Below are positions 56,242 through 63,785 of a stretch of 64,000 bases of DNA, piece after piece. The DNA comes from Sphingobium sp. GTDB taxonomy: Bacteria > Pseudomonadota > Alphaproteobacteria > Sphingomonadales > Sphingomonadaceae. The stretch is taken from positions 682,001 through 746,000 of the forward strand of contig SPEL01000002.1 in assembly GCA_009360885.1 (NCBI GenBank), given 5' to 3'. The stretch's first letter is position 1, and every line of letters starts with the position of its first letter. The position numbers were made by a program, and so were the translations under genes. Under the pieces are notes generated by a model. The model saw nothing but the letters and a program-made list of their open reading frames with translations. It did no database searches and was not told the DNA's origin.

Positions 56242-56988
56242 TCAGAACGGCACCTCGTCGTCGAACTCTTGATCAAACAGGCTGCGCGGATTTGCCCTAG
56301 GCGCACTTAACGCCTTAGGAATTGTGTTGGAAGGCAGTTTCTTCGCTTGATCTTCTTCAACTTTTGCTTCTGCAACGGTCTGCATTATATTGGCTGTCAG
56401 CTTTTGGGTTATATCCACAGACGCCCACATAGTTCCGGGAACGCTAAGAACAAAATATGCAAAACGCGCTACTGTCATCATATTAAGACGACGCTTCTCA
56501 AGTTCAGCTTCAAGAGCATCTAACTTTTTCAAAAGCGCTGCGCGTTTTTCTTCGGACATATTGCCCGTTTCGACACATTGCCTCAATCCACTGATATACG
56601 CTCGAATTTGCTCTTTAGTCTTTGGTAGCACCTCCACAGTGTCCCGCTTAGAGCGTAGACTATTGTCCAAAATGAGCTGTGTTACATAGTGATCAAGATC
56701 AGCTTTGAACTGGAGATGATCCGAATTACCAAACCGTGACTGCTTCGGAACTTCCATGGAGAGGAATGGCTCGATTTCAAACCGCTTTGCAGCAGCAAGA
56801 ACAACATTCATAAAACTATATCGTAAATCTTCAATTTCACGCCACTCTGACTCAATATCTGAGTCGTAGTTTTTTACCTTATCTGCCAAACTGCGTTGAG
56901 CAATATTAACTAGCTGCATGAATGCTAAACGAGGATCTTCATCCAGATCATCTAATTCATCCTGACTAAGGAAATTCAATATACTCAT
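56242..56988 (-). CDS. Hypothetical coiled-coil protein, cargo of element 2
   Basis: 248 residues, highly charged. Residues about 25-75 and 110-160 look helical and coiled-coil-like (EEKRAALLKKLDALEAELEK). A moderately hydrophobic stretch is near 168 (FAYFVLSVPGTMWAS). The C-terminal 50 residues are Pro/Asp-rich and probably disordered. I do not recognise the family. It occupies the same slot as the flavoprotein in element 1, so it is a variable cargo gene. AT-rich relative to flanks. Confidence 0.7.
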   Translation of the reverse strand: MSILNFLSQDELDDLDEDPRLAFMQLVNIAQRSLADKVKNYDSDIESEWREIEDLRYSFMNVVLAAAKRFEIEPFLSMEVPKQSRFGNSDHLQFKADLDHYVTQLILDNSLRSKRDTVEVLPKTKEQIRAYISGLRQCVETGNMSEEKRAALLKKLDALEAELEKRRLNMMTVARFAYFVLSVPGTMWASVDITQKLTANIMQTVAEAKVEEDQAKKLPSNTIPKALSAPRANPRSLFDQEFDDEVPF

Positions 56989-57095
56989 CTATTAAAACGC
57001 CTTTTCTATCACATCATAAAATGATCGATTATAATATGAATGATCATTTCCTGTCATGCTACCTTGTTAAGCATCATTCTAAAATCAACGCACAT

Positions 57096-57456
57096 GCCCT
57101 GCGCAAAGCGGGGTATCTTATATGGTAGGCGCAAAGCACCCTTGCGAAGTGGTGCGATAGACGGCAAATAGCTCTGGCCTTGCGTGAAAGTCGCAGGGTG
57201 GGGCGTCGAAACCTCAAACACACAGGCTCGGTTCCAGTTTCTGGGGCCGGGTGGCACGTATGTATGTCCAGTCGGCTTCGGTCGATAAAGATACGTGCGC
57301 CTGTCTGTGTGTCAGGTTTCGAACATCCGGCTCAGGCCGCTGCCCCAAGAGGACATAGGGGTAGCCAGAGGTCATCAGCCAAAACGCTCCCCGCATTACG
57401 GCAGGGGGGCAATATGCACAGCATCCACATCATCACATCCGCTTTTGCGGCTGGTC
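57096..57456 (+). ncRNA. Long structured RNA with covariation (copy 2), upstream of SHOCT-DUF805
   Basis: The 5' block with GCAAA and GCGA loops is almost identical to copy 1. The long-range helices are rewritten: CGAAACCT/AGGTTTCG (57207-57214 with 57314-57321), ACACACAG/CTGTGTGT (57218-57225 with 57305-57312) and GCACGTAT/ATACGTGC (57254-57261 with 57291-57298). Each still pairs perfectly, which is covariation. The C(TTCG)G hairpin, GCTGCCCC/GGGGTAGC and CCGCTTTTGCGG elements are unchanged. The DUF805 start is at 57500. Confidence 0.8.
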
Positions 57457-57499
57457 GCTGCGTGCCTGCCATTTTCCCAACATCATATGGAGATCAACT

Positions 57500-58051
57500 A
57501 TGATCGACGAAAATGCAGTCAGGCGCATTGAAGACCTGCACAAGCTCATGGAAGCGGGCGTTATCACCGCTGAGGACTTCGAGAAGGCAAAACAAGATCT
57601 GCTGTTCAGGCCAAAGCAGCGCAGCTTTACACCGCTCTCCCCATCCACGACAAAACCTGATCCCGACAATGAAGCTGCATGGGCGATACTCCCCCTGCAA
57701 CGCTATGCAGACTTTGAAGGCCGGTCCTGCCGTCAGGAGTTCTGGGCCTATTTCATGATGCAATTTCTGATCGTCATGGTCAGCTTTGCCCTGATGGGAC
57801 TATCCTTCATTGATTCCCCCTTCTTCAGCGCAATCTGGATGACCTTGCTGGTGCTGGCAGTCGCCGCCACTATCGTGCCAAACATCGCGGTTCAGGTCAG
57901 ACGCTTTCACGATCAGGACAAAAGCGGCTGGTTCGTGCTGCTCAACCTCATCCCCTATCTGGGCTGGATCATCGTCCTCATCTTCATGATGCTCGAAGGG
58001 ACCAAGGGTGACAATCGCTTTGGCCCTGACCCGTTGGAGGATCAGGCATGA
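57500..58051 (+). CDS. SHOCT-DUF805 membrane protein
   Basis: 183 residues. SHOCT at residues 1-36 (RRIEDLHKLMEAGVITAEDF), then DUF805 (FEGRSCRQEFWAY, VQVRRFHDQDKSGWFVLLN, LEGTKGDNRFGPDP) with three to four membrane helices. It is about 60% identical to the 45804 protein. GGAG is 8 bases before the ATG. Its stop overlaps the next start (ATGA), so the downstream membrane gene is coupled. Confidence 0.9.
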   Translation: MIDENAVRRIEDLHKLMEAGVITAEDFEKAKQDLLFRPKQRSFTPLSPSTTKPDPDNEAAWAILPLQRYADFEGRSCRQEFWAYFMMQFLIVMVSFALMGLSFIDSPFFSAIWMTLLVLAVAATIVPNIAVQVRRFHDQDKSGWFVLLNLIPYLGWIIVLIFMMLEGTKGDNRFGPDPLEDQA

Positions 58052-58386
58052 AAGACATGCTTGGGGCCGTTATCGTCGTCACCGTCATTGGTGTCATTCT
58101 CACCATTGCCAAGATCGTCGTCGGCCTTTTCCTGCTGGCCATTGCCGTTGCCGTGGGGGCAGGCGTCCTCGCCCTTGTCATTTACGGCCTGATGCATGCC
58201 ATGCGACCCACCCTTTATGCGGGAGGCATCATAGCCCTTCTGGCGATGCTCTATCTCTCCCCCCTTCTGGGCTTCGGCCTCCTGATCGTGGGGGCGTTCA
58301 TCGTCCTCATCAAATCAGTGGATGCACCGAAACCCACCGAACCCAAAGAACCATTACAGCTAACCGATCAAGGACAAGACACATGA
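58048..58386 (+). CDS. Small membrane protein
   Basis: 112 residues, three to four helices (AVIVVTVIGVILTIAKIVVGLF, LLAIAVAVGAGVLALVIYGLM, GIIALLAMLYLSPLLGFGLLIVGAF) and a polar tail ending LTDQGQDT. Overlaps the DUF805 gene by ATGA at its start and the lipoprotein gene by ATGA at its end. Same slot as 47113, with low sequence similarity. Confidence 0.75.
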   Translation: MKDMLGAVIVVTVIGVILTIAKIVVGLFLLAIAVAVGAGVLALVIYGLMHAMRPTLYAGGIIALLAMLYLSPLLGFGLLIVGAFIVLIKSVDAPKPTEPKEPLQLTDQGQDT

Positions 58387-58661
58387 AGAAATCTCTCGCA
58401 CTGGTGGGCTTACTCCCACTCGCCCTGATGACTTCGGGCTGCGACACCTATGTCCAGAAGCTCTGTGAAGCGGATGCCAAAACAAAGCTAATAAATCCCG
58501 AAACCGCCAAATTTTACGACTTTGCTAAAATAGGCACCAGCCCATACTACTCGCTGCGTGTCCGATCCGAAGATAGGCTCGGTAATATCATCACCCAGAC
58601 ACCCACTTGCATCATCAGTGAGGCAAAAGATAAATGTAGCTGCATAATGCTTCGTTCATAA
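58383..58661 (+). CDS. Putative lipoprotein
   Basis: 92 residues. A lipoprotein signal is clear: KKSLALVGLLPLALMTSGC with Cys at the lipobox (MTSGC) and Asp at +2 (CDTY), which in Enterobacteria favours inner-membrane retention. The mature part has four further Cys residues, CEADAK and KCSC. No domain recognised. ATGA overlap with the preceding gene. Element 1 has no equivalent. Confidence 0.75.
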   Translation: MKKSLALVGLLPLALMTSGCDTYVQKLCEADAKTKLINPETAKFYDFAKIGTSPYYSLRVRSEDRLGNIITQTPTCIISEAKDKCSCIMLRS

Positions 58662-58664
58662 CAT

Positions 58665-58817
58665 ATGCTCTGGCTCATCATCGTGGCGATTATGCTGATC
58701 GTGCCGCTGCTACTCTTTGCCGGGGTGGTGCTATGGCTGATCCTCTCCCCCAAGACAAACGACAGCCCTTTCCACCCCCATATCAAGGGCTATCCCAAAG
58801 CCAGACGGGATGAATAG
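58665..58817 (+). CDS. Small membrane peptide (50 residues)
   Basis: One long hydrophobic helix (MLWLIIVAIMLIVPLLLF and further) then SPKTNDSPFHPHIKGYPKAR. It starts 4 bases after the lipoprotein stop and ends just before a terminator, so it is probably translated as the last gene of this run. Confidence 0.6.
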   Translation: MLWLIIVAIMLIVPLLLFAGVVLWLILSPKTNDSPFHPHIKGYPKARRDE

Positions 58818-58842
58818 TCCCACCACCATCATCAATTTTATG

Positions 58843-58872
58843 CCCCGTAGCCCAAAAGGCTGCGGGGTTTTT
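58843..58872 (+). terminator. Intrinsic terminator immediately before the 58892 gene
   Basis: CCCCGTAGCC/GGCTGCGGGG, 10-bp stem with CAAAA loop, followed by TTTTTC. GGAG of the next gene begins about 6 bases later. Confidence 0.85.
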
Positions 58873-58891
58873 CTTTATGGAGACACCATCC

Positions 58892-59242
58892 ATGCACATC
58901 ATCACACAGCCAGCCGATGCGGAGGCCATTACGGACCCGATACTGATGGCACTGGTCAACGAACGCATCCCCCTGCTGGACCTTGCACCCATTGTCATTG
59001 TCGAGGCAGACGACACGGAGGCCGACATCATCAACGCCATTGGCTTTTCGCCTCTAGTCAATAGGGTGGATGACATTGCCTATCCGTCCCCAGAGTTCGT
59101 CCCTTCATGGGAGGTCATCGAACAACATCATAGCTGGACAGAGCTGATCTACGTTACCGCTGATGATGGTTCCGGGGTCATTATGCTGGTGGCCAAAGGC
59201 AATCATGTTCTCTCGGATATGCTGAACGAGCATCAGACCTAG
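58892..59242 (+). CDS. Conserved element protein of unknown function (116 residues)
   Basis: It is about 92% identical to the 47809 protein, beginning MHIITQPADAEAITDP. I use the ATG at 58892, matching the homologue and the GGAG site at 58879; the ATG at 58877 overlaps the ribosome-binding site. It is acidic, soluble-looking and of unknown function. It precedes the replicase by about 520 bases. Confidence 0.82.
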   Translation: MHIITQPADAEAITDPILMALVNERIPLLDLAPIVIVEADDTEADIINAIGFSPLVNRVDDIAYPSPEFVPSWEVIEQHHSWTELIYVTADDGSGVIMLVAKGNHVLSDMLNEHQT

Positions 59243-59334
59243 CCACGCTCACCCCACCCATGAAATACAGGGGGGCGGCATCCGTTAATTTAACCGCCCC
59301 GGTCGCAGCGCCACGCCATCGCGCCGTCACCGGC

Positions 59335-59394
59335 CCGAACAAAAGGGGGAAAGGGGGATTTTACCTGCTTCCCTCTTTTACCCCTTTTGTTCGG
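59335..59394. repeat. Long hairpin before replicase 2
   Basis: CCGAACAAAAGGGG (59335-59348) pairs perfectly with CCCCTTTTGTTCGG (59381-59394). Inside lie GGGAAAG...CTTCCC elements. A homologue brackets the replicase at 62309. Element 1 has different GC-rich hairpins in these places. Confidence 0.65.
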
Positions 59395-59764
59395 CCCCTC
59401 GGCGGGGGCGAATCAGCTCAGGTGCGGTCCGCTGGGGAGTCGAAGTGACCAAACGCTACATCACCCACCACAAACCGCGAGGCAAAATCACAAGGAAACA
59501 GTAATACACTGTTATTAAACGATTATTTTATGAAATGAATCGATTTCAGGCATGTCTTCTAGTCGGTTCTTGACCGTTTTTTTGACAAGGTTTAATATAG
59601 GTATCGAAAAAATTCTATCAAGGCCTTGAAATTGAAAATATATCAAAGTTAACAAAATAATAATTTATCTGTTGCGTCTATTTATTTCTTAACTAGAGAC
59701 GCCTCCCCGCCCTTGAACCAGCATGATTGTTCAGGGCTTACTGCAAAATGGAGGCGCATACAGG
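59395..59764. other. AT-rich leader of replicase 2
   Basis: The stretch 59500-59700 is strongly AT-rich. At 59697-59758 GACGCCTCC faces GGAGGCG with an inner CCCTTGAAC/GTTCAGGG hairpin, which covers the upstream in-frame ATG at 59723 and part of the ribosome-binding site. No gene is seen. Confidence 0.4.
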
Positions 59765-62257
59765 ATGGATCCGGCAACTGCTCTAACGGAAACATTTTAT
59801 AATCATTCACAGAACGACAACAACAAACTTGATGGGGTCATTGTATCCAATGAAGATTTCATCAATACTATCTTTAACGGCTTACCAGAAGGAATAAGCA
59901 CAGCTATTTGCACCAAACCCGGAGACCCCGGAAACGGCGGCTGGTTTGCTCAAAATGGCAATAATGTTACGACGAAGTGCCTGCCCCAAAATAATAATTA
60001 CTTCAACTGCTCCAGCTTCCGGGTGGGAGGGAACGAAGACGTACAGGCGCGGAAAGAGAATTTCCATGCCTATCACGCCATCCTCCTTGACGATGTTGGC
60101 ACCAAGGTGTCGCGTGAGGCATTAGGAGGACTGAAAGCGTCGTGGGATATTGAGACAAGCCCCGGCAATCATCAGGTTGGTATTATACTCGACCCGCCGT
60201 TGACGGACGCCGCACAGGTGAAGGCATTGCAGGATGCTATTATCGCAAAGGATCTGTGCGACCCCGGTGCCAATGGCGCTGCACGTTGGGCAAGGCTTCC
60301 CAATGCCATCAATGGTAAGGAGAAATATCGCACCAATGGCCAGCCATTTCGCTGCAAGCTGACGGCGTGGAACCCTGATGTGCGGATGAGTATGGATGAA
60401 CTGGTTAAGGCTCTCGACCTCAACCTTGCGCCACGTCCACTCACCATTGCAAACCAAGCGGTCACCACGCACCTTGCACCAGCCGAGGAAGGCTCCAGCG
60501 TTTATGCCCCTGCCCCGGTTACAAACCCGGTCATCGCAGCGTTAATGGCAAAAAGCATGTACAAAAAGGCACTTGGTGAAGGGCGGCATGACATAAGCTG
60601 CCCAAAAGTTGAAGATCACACAGACCAATTGGATGATGGGACCGTCTACTTCGAGCCTAGCCGTGCCTTCCCCATGGGTGGGGCAAAATGCTTTCACAAG
60701 CATGGTAGGGATTTCAGCATCATGAAACTATTGAATTTTCTGGATGTCCATCCCATTGATGCTCGCTGCACACCCCAGATCGCCTTGGTCCCCGGACTGC
60801 AATATCTGATAGTAGAGGCAGGCGTGAAGGCGCTGGCACGGAATGAGAATGTTTACCAAACGGGCGGAGCGCTCACTTCACTCCGCACCGACACAATCTC
60901 TAGCAAGCTGACACCCACCGTAATTGATGAGACAGCACTCGGCAGCCTGTTATCTGAAGCCGCCAGTTGGATCACCTTCGATGGAAAACAAAAGGAACGG
61001 CGATTAACCAATCCACCCGAACGTATTGTACGCGCCATAATGAAAAGCCCTAATTATGCGAACATTCGTTTGCTCAATGGCGTGGCACATCAGCCCTTTT
61101 TCCGTTCAGATGGAAGCATTGTAACCAATCCCGGTTACGATCAGAAGACTGGTATCTATGCCGATTTTGATGGCAATGACTTCCCGATAGAGGCCAATCC
61201 ATCGCGTGAGGATGCTGAAAAAGCCTTGGTGGAACTTATTGGCTTATTGGAGGAATTTCCCTTTGCATCAGCCGAGGATAAAAGCGCTGCCCTTGCTGCG
61301 ATGCTTACAGCCGCCGTTCGCTCTACCTTATCGCTGGCACCAGCCTTCAACCTGACAGCATCGGATGCAGGCAGTGGGAAAAGCTATCTGGCTAGCATCA
61401 TTGCCCGGTTCAACACCCCTATGCATCCCATAATGGCAACATATCCGGCGAATAAGGAGGAGGCCGAAAAGTCCATGCTGGCTCACGGTCTGGATTCAAA
61501 CGCACCCATCATATTCGACGATATGCAGGGTGACTGGTATCCTTTTGGCACGATGAATAAGATACTGACCAGCGAATGGATCAGCGGACGTATTCTGGGG
61601 CAAAGCAAAACGGTCAGCGTCAGTACAAAGCGACTGGTAATCGGCACGGGCAACAATAGTGCGCCTATTGCTGATATGTGCCGAAGGGTTGTCACTTGCC
61701 GCCTGTCAGCGGATTGTGCGAACCCTGCCCTGCGGACATTTAAAGGCAATCCCGAAGATGTGGTGAGAGAGAAGCGCAATCACTTTGTGACTCTGGCCCT
61801 CACTATCATCATGGCCTATCGCAAAGCCGGTTCACCTAAAGCCAACGCGCCATCCATCGCCACTTATGGGCAATGGAGCGACATGTGCAGACAGCCGCTG
61901 CTGTGGCTGGGCCTTGCTGACCCGGCATCCAGCCTGATCTCGCAGTTGAAGTCGGACCCCGACAAGGAAGACTTTGGGGTTGTGCTTGCACGCTGGCACG
62001 ACCTTCATGGTGACAAGCCTATGCTTCTTCGCAAATTGCTGGAGTTCGACATGAGCAACCAAGCCAATGAGCTGGAATATGCCATATCCGACTTACCCGT
62101 GATGGAGCGCGGCAATATTAACCACCATAAGCTGGGTTGGTTGTTCAGAAGGCGGGCAGGCCAACAGGTCAACGGGTACAAGCTGGAAAAGGCTGACCAC
62201 TCTGAACGCAACGCATGGCGCGTTGTGAAAGTTGAGCCAAAACCAGCGGCAAACTGA
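59765..62257 (+). CDS. RepB-type primase fused to an AAA+/SF3-like helicase (replicase of element 2)
   Basis: About 830 residues. The N-terminal primase-like part is close to replicase 1 (CTKPGDPGNGGWFAQNG, ILLDDVGTKVSRE, GAARWARLPNAINGK). The middle has the same Cys/His pattern (HDISCPKVEDH, KCFHKHGRD). The helicase part has Walker A GSGKS near residue 536, Walker B IIFDDM near 581 and IGTGNN. The C-terminal two thirds are much less similar than the N-terminus. Start 59765 has GGAGG 10 bases upstream; 59723 is an alternative. Confidence 0.85.
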   Translation: MDPATALTETFYNHSQNDNNKLDGVIVSNEDFINTIFNGLPEGISTAICTKPGDPGNGGWFAQNGNNVTTKCLPQNNNYFNCSSFRVGGNEDVQARKENFHAYHAILLDDVGTKVSREALGGLKASWDIETSPGNHQVGIILDPPLTDAAQVKALQDAIIAKDLCDPGANGAARWARLPNAINGKEKYRTNGQPFRCKLTAWNPDVRMSMDELVKALDLNLAPRPLTIANQAVTTHLAPAEEGSSVYAPAPVTNPVIAALMAKSMYKKALGEGRHDISCPKVEDHTDQLDDGTVYFEPSRAFPMGGAKCFHKHGRDFSIMKLLNFLDVHPIDARCTPQIALVPGLQYLIVEAGVKALARNENVYQTGGALTSLRTDTISSKLTPTVIDETALGSLLSEAASWITFDGKQKERRLTNPPERIVRAIMKSPNYANIRLLNGVAHQPFFRSDGSIVTNPGYDQKTGIYADFDGNDFPIEANPSREDAEKALVELIGLLEEFPFASAEDKSAALAAMLTAAVRSTLSLAPAFNLTASDAGSGKSYLASIIARFNTPMHPIMATYPANKEEAEKSMLAHGLDSNAPIIFDDMQGDWYPFGTMNKILTSEWISGRILGQSKTVSVSTKRLVIGTGNNSAPIADMCRRVVTCRLSADCANPALRTFKGNPEDVVREKRNHFVTLALTIIMAYRKAGSPKANAPSIATYGQWSDMCRQPLLWLGLADPASSLISQLKSDPDKEDFGVVLARWHDLHGDKPMLLRKLLEFDMSNQANELEYAISDLPVMERGNINHHKLGWLFRRRAGQQVNGYKLEKADHSERNAWRVVKVEPKPAAN

Positions 62258-62308
62258 CACTCTCACCTTCGGGGCGGGCAACTGCCTCGAAGCTCTGCCG
62301 TCACCGAC

Positions 62309-62376
62309 CCGAACAAAAGGGGGAAAAGGGGGAAAGGGGGATTTTACCTGTTTCCCTCTTTTACCCCTTTTATCCG
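62309..62376. repeat. Long hairpin after replicase 2
   Basis: CCGAACAAAAGGGGG lies opposite CCCCTTTTATCCGG, with an extra GGGAAAAGGGG unit. It is homologous to 59335-59394. Together they bracket replicase 2. Confidence 0.65.
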
Positions 62377-62573
62377 GCCCCTCGCCGGGGCGATGCACGG
62401 CCCCGCAGCCACTGCATCTGGCCCATCTCCCCACAGCGCCCCACACGCCCATTTCGGCACCGGGGCATCCCCATCCCCCACCGGCGGCGGCTTCGTGCCT
62501 GCTGCCTTAGTCAAAATCCATTTTTGTAATGCGTGGCTCTGCGCCCGCTCCACCCCATTGAGGAGATATAGTC

Positions 62574-63731
62574 ATGCCTAAGATGAAACTTACCGCACCC
62601 TTCTGCACCATTGCCGATTGCGATGCAGACCGGAAACGCACTGATTTTTACGACACAGGCATCACTGGCTTTGTGCTGGAGTGCCACCAATCAGGTCATA
62701 AGTCCTACACCTTCCGTTACCATGATGAAACGGGACGGCAACGACAGACTAAAATTGGGAACTATACTGATGTGACGTTCGATCAGGCCAAACGGAAGGC
62801 TAAGGAATTGCGGTCCTCCGTCACCCTTGGCGGTGATCCTGTAGCGGTGAAGCAGGAGAAGAAGGCCGTGCCGCTCTACAGTCAGCTTGCAGAACAGCAT
62901 CTGGCTCATGCACGGACCTATCAGAAGACCCCGGCCAATACCGAAAGCATCCTCCGCCTGCATCTGCTGCCCCGTTGGGGACGGATGAGGCTGACCGACA
63001 TTAAGACACAGGACATTGCCCTGTGGCTGGCAGAAAAGGATATGGCCCCGGCCACCATCGAAAAGATACGCATTACGTTCAACCGTTCGTTCGAGTTGGC
63101 GGCTAAATGGGGGATGGCAGGGTCCGAGGTAAACCCGGTCAAGGCTGTTCCCCGTAAACGCTATAGCAATGCACGGGAACGGTTCCTCACCGCTAAAGAG
63201 GTCGAGCGATTAAAAGGGGCGCTGGAGGCATCGGGGAATACACAACTCCGGTTCATTGTGCCGCTGTTGCTGCTAACCGGCGCACGCAAGACGGAGCTGC
63301 TAACCGCCCGGTGGGAACATATCGACATGGAACGGCGCTCATGGCTCATTCCCACCAGCAAAACCGGCAAGCATCGCTATGTGCCGCTATCGCAACCAGC
63401 CGTTGACATCATCACTGCCTTGCCACGGTTTAAGGACTGTCCGTGGCTATTGCCCAATCCGGACACGCACAAGCCCTATACAGGCATCAAACGGGCATGG
63501 GAGACGGCAAGAAAGGCAGCGGGGTTGCCAGATGTACGGGTGCATGACCTTCGCCATAGTGCGGCATCGTTCATGATTAACGCCGGGGTCGATCTATACG
63601 CCGTTGGCCGCATCCTCGGTCATGCGGATCATAAATCCACCATGCGCTATTCGCACCTTGCCAATGATACACTGCTCGCAGCCGTCGAAGCAGGCGCATC
63701 ACGCATGAATGCCTCTGTAAAGGCCGCTTAA
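62574..63731 (+). CDS. int: P4-type tyrosine integrase of element 2
   Basis: 385 residues, about 92% identical to the 51544 integrase. Catalytic residues are intact (TGARKTELLTARWEHID, HDLRHSAASF, GHADHKSTMRYSHL). GGAG stands 10 bases upstream of the ATG. The adjoining 60 bases upstream (CTGCTGCCTTAGTCAAAA..TTTTTGTAATGCGTG) are also conserved before both integrases, and may be a promoter or a binding site. Confidence 0.93.
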   Translation: MPKMKLTAPFCTIADCDADRKRTDFYDTGITGFVLECHQSGHKSYTFRYHDETGRQRQTKIGNYTDVTFDQAKRKAKELRSSVTLGGDPVAVKQEKKAVPLYSQLAEQHLAHARTYQKTPANTESILRLHLLPRWGRMRLTDIKTQDIALWLAEKDMAPATIEKIRITFNRSFELAAKWGMAGSEVNPVKAVPRKRYSNARERFLTAKEVERLKGALEASGNTQLRFIVPLLLLTGARKTELLTARWEHIDMERRSWLIPTSKTGKHRYVPLSQPAVDIITALPRFKDCPWLLPNPDTHKPYTGIKRAWETARKAAGLPDVRVHDLRHSAASFMINAGVDLYAVGRILGHADHKSTMRYSHLANDTLLAAVEAGASRMNASVKAA

Positions 63732-63744
63732 CACATCACCCCAC

Positions 63745-63775
63745 CCCCGGCTCATCCACAATGGATGGGTCGGGG
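63745..63775 (+). terminator. Terminator after integrase 2
   Basis: CCCCCGGCTCATCC pairs with GGATGGGTCGGGG (63745-63758 with 63762-63775), matching the hairpin after integrase 1. The T run is a few bases further on. Confidence 0.65.
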
Positions 63776-63785
63776 TAAAGGGGCA

